From Methanobacterium sp. (GTDB taxonomy: Archaea > Methanobacteriota > Methanobacteria > Methanobacteriales > Methanobacteriaceae): DNA of 24,452 bases. Where the stretch lies: the NCBI GenBank assembly GCA_003151535.1, contig PLXT01000044.1, positions 1 to 24,452 on the forward strand, in the 5' to 3' direction. How positions within the stretch are numbered: position 1 is the stretch's first letter; each line of letters starts with the position of its first letter. This document shows positions 1 through 9,470 of the stretch, one piece after another. The notes under the pieces were generated by a model. It searched no databases. It was not told the DNA's origin and saw only the letters and a list, made by a program, of their open reading frames with translations. Made by a program: the position numbers and the translations under genes.

Positions 1-408
1 TTATCCTCAAATAAATATATGTAAGCATTGATATTTAAATTTAACGGTTTAGAAGGCCCATTACAATTATAAAACAAAAATTAAAATGTATTTTTAAAAT
101 AACAAAACAAACACCCCTCCAAACACCCAAAACACAGAAGGACAAACCTCCAAAAAAAGAAAAAAATTTAAGACCCTAAAGATCTGTTTTTAAATTATTT
201 TTTATCTAATTTATTAAAAATAACAGATGTTTCATATCAACTTAAACAATCATGTTAATTATTTTTGAGTTTACATGAGCTTTAAACTAAGCTATTAGCT
301 GTTAATATCTCATTTATACCATTTAAACAATATTTTGGGACTAATTTTTAGTTTATAGATAAAAAAAATAGGAAATTTTCATGGAAATATATTTATTAGT
401 TTAGTTTA
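1..408. other. Non-coding stretch, left edge
   Basis: No convincing reading frame is visible on either strand. The stretch is very AT-rich, with a C/A-biased segment around 105-165. It lies downstream of the minus-strand membrane protein that ends at 409. Confidence 0.6.
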
Positions 409-1437
409 CTAAACATACGAAAGTATGTTCCACGAAAGGAAAAATCCACTACATTTACCCTTTAATGATTTAGTCAATTCAGTTAAGAGTACCTTATCGT
501 TAATATTCCCTGGTACTGTAATAATTGTTTTATTTTGCTCCTTTTGAACATTCAAGACATCATATCCTTGAAGATCAATGTTATCTGCAGGGTTTATTAT
601 GGTTATTTCATGAACCTCTGTATTGGTACCCAGAAGACCCAAAGAAAATCTGAGAATAATAAGAAAAATTATTATGACACTAGGTTTTAATAAATTTCTG
701 GCTGAAAACGGTTTTTTTATGAAATATATACCTAAAAGACCTGCAAGACCAATTATAGCTGGTGTTGAAAATAGTCCACCATCCAAAATTCCAATTAAAG
801 AGAGAGTTAATACAAAAGCTAATATAATTTTATATAAATTTCTTTCCTGATTACTCACGGAAATAATTCCTGCAATATAAATTAATGGCCATGTAACCAG
901 TACAATCAGAGCTAACGGTATAGTGTAAGGTATGAGGGGTACTCCAGCGTTTACTCCAGTATTAATATGTATTCCCAAAGATTGGATAATGAAACCTAAA
1001 ACCGACTTAAATACATGACTGTGAGCCACTGCCGATGAACTGTAGGAATTTGAGTTATAAGCAATAAATGTAGTTAATATAGATACACCTAATTTTATTC
1101 TTATTAATACTTCGATTAGTAGTCCGAATATGTAGGTAAAAAATATGGTCATTATAGTGAATTTAAGATATTTTTTGCCATCATATTTTAATAAATTATT
1201 TATTGAAGATATTCTTTTACCTATTATCCCTTCTAAATTAAATAATGGATATAACAACAACAAACTTCCCATTACACTAAAGAGAATTATTGATTTACCC
1301 TGGGATGATCCTTCTAAAAAAGGGTAAGTGATGTCCAATATTATTTTATCCAAAAAGTTAGTAACGGCCAATACAACCGCAAACAAGATTATTATTATTC
1401 CTATGATAGTTAATTTGTTCAAACGCAAGATTTTCAC
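409..1437 (-). CDS. Polytopic membrane protein of unknown function
   Basis: This 342-residue protein is not recognised. The first hydrophobic segment covers roughly residues 10-30. Further strongly hydrophobic stretches lie near 48-66, 92-115, 172-195, 203-222, 226-240 and 253-270. After about residue 275 a polar tail of about 65 residues follows, probably a soluble domain on one side of the membrane. The start is GTG; no clear Shine-Dalgarno sequence precedes it, so the start is uncertain or the message is leaderless. No catalytic motif is visible. It is transcribed away from the small gene at 1827, with a shared 389-bp spacer. The last codons and the stop are embedded in a perfect 7-bp hairpin (412-429). 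Confidence 0.75.
   Translation of the reverse strand: MKILRLNKLTIIGIIIILFAVVLAVTNFLDKIILDITYPFLEGSSQGKSIILFSVMGSLLLLYPLFNLEGIIGKRISSINNLLKYDGKKYLKFTIMTIFFTYIFGLLIEVLIRIKLGVSILTTFIAYNSNSYSSSAVAHSHVFKSVLGFIIQSLGIHINTGVNAGVPLIPYTIPLALIVLVTWPLIYIAGIISVSNQERNLYKIILAFVLTLSLIGILDGGLFSTPAIIGLAGLLGIYFIKKPFSARNLLKPSVIIIFLIILRFSLGLLGTNTEVHEITIINPADNIDLQGYDVLNVQKEQNKTIITVPGNINDKVLLTELTKSLKGKCSGFFLSWNILSYV
412..429 (-). terminator. Hairpin overlapping the end of the membrane-protein gene
   Basis: AACATAC and GTATGTT pair perfectly around a 4-nt loop and include the last codons before the stop at 409-411. No strong U tract follows on the minus strand, so a role as terminator or 3'-end stabiliser is only a guess. 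Confidence 0.25.
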
Positions 1438-1826
1438 CTAAATTTTATTCTATAGATATAAAAATTAATATTAATTATATTGTTTTGTTAATAATTAAAT
1501 TTATACTAAAAGATTTGTAATTAATCAAATTATCGTAATTTCTTTTCTTTATGCTTTAATCTAGTTAAATATTTATTCCATAGTTAGACCCAAATTGAGA
1601 ATACATTCTTAAAATAGAATAACTTATTCAAAATCAAGATTAAATATATAGAAGTGTAAAACCCCGTAATTAAGTTAAACTAAAGCATCTACTATATTTA
1701 AAATTATAATGGGAATAAATATACATATATTTGATACCATAAAATTTGTTTTTAGAAAAATTTAATTTCAACAAAACTAATAAAATTAGATAGGTATGTA
1801 ATTTATAATATTTAGGGGTGGATAAT
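1438..1826. other. Divergent intergenic region
   Basis: This AT-rich spacer lies between two divergently transcribed genes and should hold both promoters. TATA-like stretches are abundant and none stands out. A minus-strand open frame at 1670-1870 crosses it but overlaps the gene at 1827 and has low-complexity composition, so it is not called. Confidence 0.5.
1815..1820 (+). promoter_or_regulatory. Ribosome-binding site that decides the start at 1827
   Basis: GGGGTG ends 6 nt before ATG 1827. The alternative GTG at 1818 lies inside this site, so ATG 1827 is the better start. Confidence 0.6.
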
Positions 1827-2075
1827 ATGGGAATAACCAGGGAAATAGAAAGTATTGAAATAGATTTCAACGACCCATACGAATTAAATGGTGAATCTGT
1901 TGTAAAAGAGATTGTTGGAGCAGTTAAAAATGATCAAGAAATTATAAAAATTGAAGTTTCAACTGCAATCTTTATTCACAGGGAATATATTGAATCAAAA
2001 TATGTTATTGTTGACGTTATCCCCTTCCATCAAATAAGAAGGTGTGCTGCTATGCTAAAAGATACAAAATTATGA
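1827..2075 (+). CDS. Small soluble protein of unknown function
   Basis: This is an 82-residue protein if translation starts at ATG 1827, which a ribosome site precedes at good spacing. It is mixed alpha/beta in character, acidic at the N-terminus and basic at the C-terminus, with a central run of alternating hydrophobic residues (ESKYVIVDVIPF) that looks like a buried beta strand. There is one Cys near the end and no signal peptide or membrane segment. The family is not recognised. It appears to be a single-gene transcript followed by a T-rich stretch. Confidence 0.65.
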   Translation: MGITREIESIEIDFNDPYELNGESVVKEIVGAVKNDQEIIKIEVSTAIFIHREYIESKYVIVDVIPFHQIRRCAAMLKDTKL

Positions 2076-2093
2076 GTAACAAAAAAAAAAGTA

Positions 2094-2116
2094 ATTAATT
2101 ATTAATTTTATTTTTG
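2094..2116 (+). terminator. T-rich terminator
   Basis: A T-rich run (including TTTTATTTTTGG) follows the stop at 2075 after an A tract, in the style of archaeal U-tract termination. Confidence 0.35.
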
Positions 2117-2228
2117 GAGTATATTAAATCTAAGATCTGAAAATAGTGAATATACACAATTTGGAGTTATAATTCCTTTTTTGTGAAAGGATTGTTAATA
2201 TCTAATGATCTGAGAAGGTTCCTTAGTT

Positions 2229-2444
2229 TCATATCATTGGAAGAGTTTTTTTTACTTTATCATCTACATCTGTTTCAAAAATAGCCTGTGGACACATAAG
2301 ATCACTATTAAATATTTCAAGGGATAATTCTTCAGCATCCCTTTTTATCACATCTTTATTTTCTTCATTGACTATTATTCTACCATTCTTTCCATGATAA
2401 TAATAAAATCCAGGTTTGTGACCGCGACTATACATTCCCCTCAT
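2229..2444 (-). CDS. Small protein of unknown function
   Basis: This 71-residue protein is not recognised. The N-terminus is rich in Gly, Tyr, Arg and His (HKPGFYYYHGKNGR) and the rest is acidic/charged with one Cys. The start ATG is preceded by AAGAGGA about 6 nt upstream, which supports translation. It is transcribed away from the truncated adhesin-like gene. Only about 17 bases separate its start from the first open codon of the adhesin frame, so its promoter would have to lie inside adhesin sequence. That suggests a rearrangement point here. Confidence 0.5.
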   Translation of the reverse strand: MRGMYSRGHKPGFYYYHGKNGRIIVNEENKDVIKRDAEELSLEIFNSDLMCPQAIFETDVDDKVKKTLPMI

Positions 2445-2481
2445 GATATCCTCTTGATAAATTTTATCTAATTCTTGTTTT

Positions 2482-5153
2482 ATGTATATGTTATATGTAA
2501 GTTATTCTAATAACACGGGTGTTTTTAATAACAATGCTTCCGGTAACAGCAAAAATGGAATAACACTTGATACCTCTTCTAACACAGCTATTGTTAATAA
2601 TACAGCATATAACAATACGAATCGTGGAATATACTTATCATCATCCAGCAATTCCAATGTATCTAATAATATAATATGCAATAGTTTGGGAAATGGTGGA
2701 ATTATTTCTGCTACTTCCATTAATTCATATATATTCAATAATACCATAACTCAGAACATAGATGGAATATATGTGTATGCAAATTCAGTAAATACAACCA
2801 TACTCAATAACATCGTGAGCAACAACATGAATAATGGAATAGTAGTTGGAGACACCGCTTCTTCTACTGTAAACAATACAATAGCTTATAATACAGCAAA
2901 AAACAATACTTACCAGGGAATTCGGCTGATTAACACATTTAATTCTATTATAACAAATAACACAGCATCTAATAATAAAGATAATGGAATTGTATTATTA
3001 ACTGCACTTAATTCTACTATAACAAATAATACAGTATCTAACAATGCTAATGGAATTAATTTAGCTAGTTCAACCACTAATGTCACAAACAATAATGTAT
3101 CCAACAACAAAGGGACCGGAATAACTTTAACCAGTTCTAGTAATTCCAATATAACAAACAATACAGTTTCTAACAACACTCAAAACGGGATAATTGTAAC
3201 AGGTACAGGGAGTTCTACTCTAAAAAATAATACAGTTTCTAGTAACACCCTATCGGGAGTTAGATTAGAAAATTCTGATAATTATGTGAATAACAATTCC
3301 ATTGTTAATAACGGTGTTGGCATTTCAATTTATGCTGCTAACAATACACTAAACTACAATAGAATATATCAGAATAACTTGGGTTTGAACAATACGGGCA
3401 GCAATACTAATGCTATGTATAATTGGTGGGGTTCAAATAATCCAAATTTCACTAGTTTGATTACTGGAGTAGTGAATTATTCACCATGGTTGTATATGAT
3501 TATAACTGCAGATCCTATGAGTATTAATAAAACTGAACCATTTGGTTACGGTTAGTTTTAATAATTTGTATGATGGAAGTACTGTTATGGGTTTAGATCC
3601 AGCTTTGGGTTATATACCTGATGATGTATTGGTAAGTTGGACTGGAACCATTAATCCAACATCTAAAACATTAAATGGTATTGCAACATCCATATTTACA
3701 GCAACAACGTCATGTATGAGAAACATTACAACAACAACTGATAATCAACAGTTTACATACTATTAAAAGTGAATCAAACACCAACAACAATCACAGTTGA
3801 ATCGACACATAATTATCCCGGCCAAAATGTCACTTTAACATCCCATATACTAGATTACTATGGTAATCCAGTTAACGAAGGACAAGTAAATTTCACAATA
3901 AACAGTACAATAACAGGCACAGTGAATGTGATAAATGGCATAGCAACATTAAAACTGGACAATCCCACAAACTTGGAATGCTAGTAACTACACAATACTA
4001 GCCGAATATCTAGGAACAACCAACTATGTAAATTCAACCAACACAAACACCCTAACAGTAGACCAAACACCAACAACAATCACAGTTGAATCGACACATA
4101 ATTATCCAAGCCAAAATGTCACTTTAACATCCCATATACTAGATTACTATGGTAATCCAGTTAACGAAGGACAAGTAAATTTCACAATAAACAGTACAAT
4201 AACAGGCACAGCAACTGTTATTAATGGCATAGCAACATTAAACTGGACAATCCCAGCCAATTGGAATACAGGCAACTACATAATAAATGCCATATACAAT
4301 GGAACAGAAACCAACTACGCAGACTCAACCAACACAAACACCCTAACAGTAGACCAAACACCAACAACAATCACAGTTAAAAATGCAACAGTTTTAGATA
4401 ATCAAACAGTAATTTTGAAAGCTATGTTAACCAATATTTATGGTAAGTTGTTAGCTGGTCAAACAGTATTCTTCAATGTAAATAGCCATAATTACAGTGC
4501 AATCACCAATAATAATGGAATAGCCACAATAAATTATATTCCATATGGTGCAGGAACCTACACTGTAACTGTGAATTTTATGGGAAACAATAATTACACT
4601 GCTTCAGTAGGTACAGGAGTGTTAACAGTGACCCCAACGGCTTATTTGTACCTTAAGATTTCAACATCCAAAGATAAATCTTTAGTTGGTGAAATATTTA
4701 CTGTCACTTACAAACTTGGAAACAAAGGACCAGACAACGCAACCAACGTTACCATGATTATACCATTACCATCAAGCTTTATAGTATCAAAAATTACTGG
4801 TAACGGTAACTGGACATACAACAAAACAACCAACACCATAACCTGGACACTAACAAATGTATTTATCGGTGACCCATATTTGTACATAAGCGGGAAAATT
4901 AACAACAGCGGAGTATACGCATTCGGTTCATCTATATCCTCAAAAACCTACAACCTAAACACCGAAAGTGTAGATCCGATTACAATAACCTCAAAAAATA
5001 GTATAAATCCAGTAACTCCAACCAATTCAACAACTAAACGTCACTAAAACAACCGCAAAAATACCAATGCAACATACAGGAATACCACTAGCAGGATTAA
5101 TACTAGCAACCCTAACAGTTATTGGTGGAATAATAACACCAAAGAAAAAGTAA
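2482..5153 (+). pseudogene. Adhesin-like surface protein, 5'-truncated and frameshifted
   Basis: The product resembles cell-surface adhesin-like proteins of methanogens. Residues from 2482 to about 3450 are Asn-rich parallel beta-helix repeats (recurring NNTVSNN-type turns, NosD/pectate-lyase-like). Ig-like repeats beginning QTPTTITVES then follow, then a DUF11-type domain (about 4640-4990). The C-terminus is a hydrophobic anchor ending in PKKK at 5153. There is no signal peptide: the frame is open only back to 2461, so the 5' end of the gene is missing. Four frame changes are needed to read it through: near 3515-3548, at 3746-3750 (an A apparently missing), at 3951-3954 (AAAA where the sister repeat has AAA) and at 5036-5038 (an extra A). 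The residues on both sides of each are otherwise family-like. An assembly error is as likely as real decay for the frameshifts; the missing 5' end looks real. Confidence 0.8.
3775..4354 (+). repeat. Tandem Ig-like domain repeat inside the adhesin
   Basis: Two nearly identical DNA units start at 3775 and 4064, and a third copy begins at 4355 and diverges after about 30 bases. The true unit sizes are 288 and 291 bp (96 and 97 codons); the first copy measures 289 because it carries one extra A at 3951-3954. Near-identity over long stretches suggests recent duplication or gene conversion. Confidence 0.85.
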
Positions 5154-5155
5154 CC

Positions 5156-5186
5156 CATTTTTCCCATATTTTTTTTAAAAAAAACC
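5156..5186 (+). terminator. T-rich terminator after the adhesin
   Basis: Immediately after the stop at 5153 come two T runs, the second (8 T) followed by 8 A, which can also fold back. This fits archaeal oligo-T termination. Confidence 0.5.
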
Positions 5187-5909
5187 CCCTGAATATTTAA
5201 TGCGATCATATGAAATCTGATGAAAATTCTTAAAATTATGAAGTAAACTATACATTCCATTCTGATACTGTCAATAATTCTTTTAAATTATTATATCGCA
5301 ATTTAAATTACTTATTATAACCAGATTACATTTAAGGGTAGTTCTGTGTTTCTATGTGCAATCCTTGTTCTTATTAGCTTACATGATCATGATTAATACA
5401 AAAAAAGAGCATCATAATTCTTGATTATTAATGTAAAAATTTTATAATAAAATAGTTAATTCGAATATTAAAAATAAAATTTTTTATTTAATACTATCAA
5501 AGCGGCTAACATGTCTACAATCATATTAGTACCGCTTTGATGATATTTGTAACGTTTAAAACTGCGTACGTTTGCAGGTAAACGGGCCTAAAGCAATCAT
5601 AAAAAATGGTTTACAGTACATTCACAAATAACATTGCACTTGGTGGATGTGCATTGCTACAGTAAATAATAGGTATCTTTATATATATAAACTTTTCCTT
5701 ATTAAATTAATCGCTATTATAGTAGTTAGTAATACATTATTCAAATCGTAAATAATATTCAGAAACGAGATTTAATATTAAAAACTTAGATTTAGGAATT
5801 TAATTTATTGAAAATGTAAATTTTAAAATTCAATAAAATTAAAGTATATGATATAGGTACATAGGATCAAAATCAGCATTAAATTTATTTTCAATATGGT
5901 GATGATTAC
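5187..5909. other. Long intergenic region
   Basis: No protein-coding frame is supported. The flanks are very AT-rich. The centre (about 5496-5670) is clearly GC-richer and full of hairpins and is listed separately as a candidate RNA. The last 200 bases are AT-rich and would hold the promoter of the HEAT-repeat gene. Confidence 0.5.
5496..5670. ncRNA. Candidate structured non-coding RNA
   Basis: By hand count about 36% of bases in 5501-5670 are G or C, against far fewer in the flanks. The first stem pairs ATCAAAGCGG (5496-5505) with CCGCTTTGAT (5532-5541) and continues with CTAA/TTAG past a 2-nt bulge. A second hairpin, CGTTT/AAACG, closes around GCAGGT near 5569-5584. A third pairs TGCAC with GTGCA near 5635-5653. 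GC-rich islands in AT-rich archaeal genomes often mark RNA genes. No known family is recognised, it is not a tRNA, and the strand is unknown. Confidence 0.35.
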
Positions 5910-6356
5910 TTGCCATCCCTTATTTATAAACTGATTAAAAAAATTGCAGATAAAAAGGCGGTTGATGCTTTAATTCCCATTCTTATCGAAGAAGATGATT
6001 CTGCACGATTTTATGCGGCATTAGCTTTAGGGAAAATTGGAAGCATCAAGGCAGTAGAACCACTTGCAAGAACATTAAATGACAAAAATTATTCGGTTAG
6101 ATATATGGCAGCTAAAGCATTGGTAAATATTGGCGGGAAAGCCACTGCGAAAGTATTTATCGAAATATTAGAAGATGGTGATGTATCAATGCGTGAAATA
6201 GCAGCCAATTATTTGGGTGATCTGAATGAAATCAGTGCAATTTCTGCTCTTGTTGCTGGTCAATATGATAACAATGAATCTGTTAGGAAGGCTTCAATTA
6301 AATCATTGAAAAAATTAGGCTATCATAAAAATAAAAAAATGAAAGAACCGTTCTAA
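5910..6356 (+). CDS. HEAT-repeat protein (PBS-lyase-like repeats)
   Basis: This 148-residue soluble protein consists almost entirely of four helical repeats of about 31 residues. Recurring signatures are KAVDALIPIL, IKAVEPLARTL, VRYMAAKALVNIG and VRKASIKSLKKLG. These are the short HEAT-like repeats first described in phycobilisome lyases and common in archaea as protein-binding scaffolds. The start is TTG 5910, supported by GGTGAT about 7 nt upstream; no ATG precedes the first repeat. The tail is Lys-rich. There are no enzymatic residues, and the partner cannot be inferred. It converges on the MBL-fold gene, with stops 60 bases apart. Confidence 0.8.
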   Translation: MPSLIYKLIKKIADKKAVDALIPILIEEDDSARFYAALALGKIGSIKAVEPLARTLNDKNYSVRYMAAKALVNIGGKATAKVFIEILEDGDVSMREIAANYLGDLNEISAISALVAGQYDNNESVRKASIKSLKKLGYHKNKKMKEPF

Positions 6357-6415
6357 TTTGATATCTGATCGAATATAAATTATTTTTAATGGTTTTTGTT
6401 AATTTTATCATATAT

Positions 6416-7225
6416 TCAGTATAAACTATCTTCATTGTAGTTGATTGCAGTGTGTTCAAATTTATATTGTAAAGCATCTCCAAAACGTGTTTTTTCAAGT
6501 TTACCCTCAATTTTACCATGAATAATATCTGATACTCCGCTAATTAATTCTTCTATAACTATAGGATTCACAGATTTATCATCATGCCCGGATAGTATGA
6601 TGTTAAAATCATCATCAAAAGTGTTTACATGTTTAATACTCTCCAAATAAGTTTTTAAACCGAGTGATGTTTCAAGATTCATCAGTACGGGTTTAGCAAG
6701 TAATGAATCTCCAGAAAATAGTATTTCATCTATATTATCCAGTAAACAAATACTGCCTGCTGTGTGTCCTGGGCATTCAATAACCTTAAGTTTTCTGTTA
6801 CCCAAATCAAATATATAACCCTCTGAGATAGGGGAAGAATTGGTTATTTGAGAGTTAACCCAATCATCTATTGAAAAGTCAGATGGGAGTATCCCCTTAA
6901 ACCTGTTTATGATCTGTTCACGCGTTTCTTTGATATAAAACATGTTCATTAATTCCTCGTCTTCTGGTGTTATGTAGAGATCAGAAAATTGGAATGCACC
7001 ATTAACATGATCGGGATGTCCATGAGTAAAAACAACATTAAGTGGTAATGAAGTGATCGATTCAACCAGTTCACTAAGATTGCCAAGGCCCCAACCAGTA
7101 TCTATTAAAAGAGATTTAGTCTCACCTTCAACTAAATAACAATTAGCCCCGGTCTTATCACTGATAAACCAAACTCCATCTTTAATTTCATTTAAATTAA
7201 ACCATTCACTGTTTTTAAAACCCAT
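6416..7225 (-). CDS. MBL-fold metallohydrolase
   Basis: This 269-residue cytosolic protein has the full metallo-beta-lactamase fold metal site. THGHPDH gives H68, H70, D72 and H73; CPGHTAGS gives H154; SGDS gives D173; and LSGHDD gives H214. The length and motif spacing fit the glyoxalase-II-like group of small Zn hydrolases, probably acting on a thioester or ester. The exact substrate cannot be read from the sequence. The start is well fixed by GGAGGG about 7 nt before the ATG. It lies 90 bases downstream of the K+ channel gene on the same strand, with a TATA-like stretch of its own in the gap, so it may have its own transcript. Confidence 0.88.
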   Translation of the reverse strand: MGFKNSEWFNLNEIKDGVWFISDKTGANCYLVEGETKSLLIDTGWGLGNLSELVESITSLPLNVVFTHGHPDHVNGAFQFSDLYITPEDEELMNMFYIKETREQIINRFKGILPSDFSIDDWVNSQITNSSPISEGYIFDLGNRKLKVIECPGHTAGSICLLDNIDEILFSGDSLLAKPVLMNLETSLGLKTYLESIKHVNTFDDDFNIILSGHDDKSVNPIVIEELISGVSDIIHGKIEGKLEKTRFGDALQYKFEHTAINYNEDSLY

Positions 7226-7315
7226 AATGTACCCTCCAAACCATTTTATTCAAAATTTATAATTTTTTTAAAATAAATAGATAATTAATGTTTAATATTT
7301 TCTGATAACTCTAAT

Positions 7316-8911
7316 CTATGAGCCGGCATTGAATTCAGCAATTTTTTGAATTATTTCTTCACGTGTTAAATTTATGCCTAAAAGGAATCCTTTCCTCTTA
7401 AATTCCTTCTCAATTTCAGAAAGACGCTGAGTATCAGGACCTGAAATTGTAATTGTATGAATCCCACTGTCTGATAGGTCATATAATCCTTCTAGTGATT
7501 CCATCTTTGTTGAATCATGTTTTAAGCTTTCTAAAAATTTTTCCATCTGGTCCATATCAGAAAGCCCAATCTTTCGTGTTAATGGTTCGTTGAATCCGGG
7601 AAGATAAAATTCAATCTCCTTAAGTGTACAGCCATGTTTTAAAATAATTTCTGCTATCAAGTTGTAATCCTTGATACCATGATTCTCGGTGATCCTTATT
7701 TCAGGTTTTAAAACAACCTCAGATACCCCGTGTTTCTTTGCAACTTCGGCAATTTCCTGTTCATTAAGATTGATCCCGAGAAGAAATCCTTCTTTTTTCA
7801 GTTCTTCCACTACTTTTTCTAGACTTTCCTTATTAGGTCCTGATATCCAGTGGGAATGGATTCCACTTACAGATTCATACATATTCTGTAACGACTTTTG
7901 TCTGGGTTTTTCACTTTCTAAACTGCTTAAAAATCTGTTTAACTGGGACAAATCCGATATACCTACCTTTCTTGCCAGTGGTTCGTTGAACTCAGGTAGA
8001 TGATATTCTATATTCTCGATGGTACATCCATATTTCAGGATAATTTCAGTTTCTCTGCGTAGATCTTCTACACCATGCATCTCTGTTATTTTCATGGTGG
8101 TTGGTTCCATCGAAGCAAAATATATATCTTCGGCACCACTAGCTTCGGGAGATATAACCTTATCTGCTCCGGAACGATACAACCTGCGAACGTTTTCGCT
8201 TCTACTGGCCCTTGTAACAATCCATATATCTTCATGTATTTCCCTTGCAGTCAATGTTATGAAAAGATTATCAACATCACTACCAGTAGTTATTATAACA
8301 CCACGAGCTCTTTTTATACCTGCATCTATCATAATGTTGTCGTCGGTTGCATCTCCCTGAATTGTAAGAACACTTGAATCTTCCCATATCTCTCTATCTG
8401 TTACATCTTTATTTTTTTCAATAATTACAACCTGTAAATTCCTTTCTTTAAGCTCTTTATGAACAGCACTTCCAACTCTACCGTAACCACATAGGACAAA
8501 ATGATCCTTTGTAGCACCGATACTTCTTCGTTGTCTAGCACCAGATGTTATTTCTCCAACTGCCATTGTTACCACCGTTATTGTTAATGTAAATGCATAA
8601 GCCAGGAGGGCAACCCCTCCCAATATAAGGGTAATAGTAAAAATTTTTTGCACATCTGTATGGGGTTGGATATCACCAAATCCCACGGTTGCTATGGTTT
8701 GAACAGTAAAATAAAGGGAATTGATAAGATTTAATTTCATTATAAATATTGAACCTACCACCCCATAAATAATAAGCAGTAAAACTGCAGTTAAAGCATA
8801 TATAACAAGCTTATATGGTATTGATTCCAAATATTCGGCTAGGGGGTGGGGTATTACTGATGGGCTCACAATATCACTATTCTCTAAATATATCGATATT
8901 TTTTTATTCAA
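7316..8911 (-). CDS. Two-TM RCK potassium channel with duplicated C-terminal module
   Basis: This 531-residue channel subunit follows the MthK plan. TM1 is at about 34-55, the pore helix and selectivity filter TVGFGD at 75-80, and TM2 at about 91-117. The RCK/TrkA-N Rossmann domain runs from about 136, with GYGRVG at 142-147 and an acidic residue (E165) ending beta-2. After about residue 277, where a TrkA-C lobe would be expected, there are two homologous blocks of about 112 residues (277-388 and 407-518). Both carry NEPL-RK and a GFLLGINL ending. The blocks are probably a regulatory or ligand-binding duplication; I do not recognise them as a named domain. The start is TTG with no ribosome site, so leaderless translation or another start is possible. 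The reading frame is intact over 1.6 kb. Confidence 0.88.
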   Translation of the reverse strand: MNKKISIYLENSDIVSPSVIPHPLAEYLESIPYKLVIYALTAVLLLIIYGVVGSIFIMKLNLINSLYFTVQTIATVGFGDIQPHTDVQKIFTITLILGGVALLAYAFTLTITVVTMAVGEITSGARQRRSIGATKDHFVLCGYGRVGSAVHKELKERNLQVVIIEKNKDVTDREIWEDSSVLTIQGDATDDNIMIDAGIKRARGVIITTGSDVDNLFITLTAREIHEDIWIVTRASRSENVRRLYRSGADKVISPEASGAEDIYFASMEPTTMKITEMHGVEDLRRETEIILKYGCTIENIEYHLPEFNEPLARKVGISDLSQLNRFLSSLESEKPRQKSLQNMYESVSGIHSHWISGPNKESLEKVVEELKKEGFLLGINLNEQEIAEVAKKHGVSEVVLKPEIRITENHGIKDYNLIAEIILKHGCTLKEIEFYLPGFNEPLTRKIGLSDMDQMEKFLESLKHDSTKMESLEGLYDLSDSGIHTITISGPDTQRLSEIEKEFKRKGFLLGINLTREEIIQKIAEFNAGS

Positions 8912-9193
8912 ATAAAATTTTAATTAAAAAATGTAAGATCCTTCCATTTTATGATAAATCTACTAATTTTTGGTAATATCCGGTTTTATCCAAAATATTC
9001 CTTTTTATTAATTAGCATATTATTTGATTCTTATACACTAAACCAACATATTACGTGTCATTATTAATTTATTGGTTTCAAGTTCTTTAAAACTATCGAT
9101 TTGTATTGTAAAACAAAATAAGGATAATTGAGGCCAAAAATAGAATTCATTCCCTGCCCAAAATTATAGTATATCCATAATAGAATTTGGATT

Positions 9194-9213
9194 AACTGAT
9201 TATAGAATCAGTT
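9194..9213. repeat. Perfect inverted repeat, 8-bp arms
   Basis: AACTGATT and AATCAGTT flank a 4-nt spacer (ATAG). It could be an operator or an RNA hairpin. It is far (over 250 bp) from both neighbouring starts. Confidence 0.4.
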
Positions 9214-9430
9214 TGATTTATATTGGTACAGCGGATTGTATGTAAGATATTCTGATTTATTTGGTAAGTTGTTATGATCTTATAAATTATCTCTCCTAAT
9301 TTTATTGTGTTCAATTAAAATATTTACAAATTTCTAGATTACCCACAAATATCATAACATTCGGTAAAATTCTAAAGTTTTAATGAAATATTAGTAATTT
9401 TCCCATAAATGTTTATATGATGGTTGAATA

Positions 9431-9444
9431 TAGTAGGTGTACTA
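9431..9444 (+). promoter_or_regulatory. Possible operator upstream of the Lrp-like gene
   Basis: TAGTA and TACTA form a palindrome around GGTG. It sits about 15-20 bases after a TATA-like stretch (TTTATATGATGG, from 9411) and 26 bases before the start codon, so it lies near the likely transcription start. Lrp/AsnC regulators often repress their own promoter. The site is short and unproven. Confidence 0.25.
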
Positions 9445-9470
9445 ACAAAAATATAGGTGTTGAATAAAAA

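Larger units (their letters stand above)
8912..9470. other. Intergenic region between K+ channel and Lrp-like gene
   Basis: No coding frame is supported. It holds divergent promoters, a perfect 8-bp hairpin at 9194-9213, a TATA-like stretch near 9410-9418 and a small palindrome at 9431-9444 before the regulator gene. Confidence 0.5.

Noticed and set aside
1670..1870. Minus-strand 66-codon frame
   Set aside because: It overlaps the better supported small gene at 1827 and has the low-complexity composition of AT-rich spacer.
2502..3179. Minus-strand frames rich in Leu and Val inside the adhesin
   Set aside because: They are antisense shadows of Asn-rich repeats (AAY codons read backwards as Leu/Val).
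5535..5542. C/D-box sRNA (TGATGA near the first hairpin)
   Set aside because: No D box (CTGA) at suitable spacing follows, and the C box lacks its leading purine.
6298..6519. Minus-strand 73-codon frame between HEAT and MBL genes
   Set aside because: It overlaps the ends of two well-supported genes in another frame and has no ribosome site.
7689..8377. Plus-strand frames inside the K+ channel gene
   Set aside because: They are antisense shadows; the channel frame has clear domain motifs.
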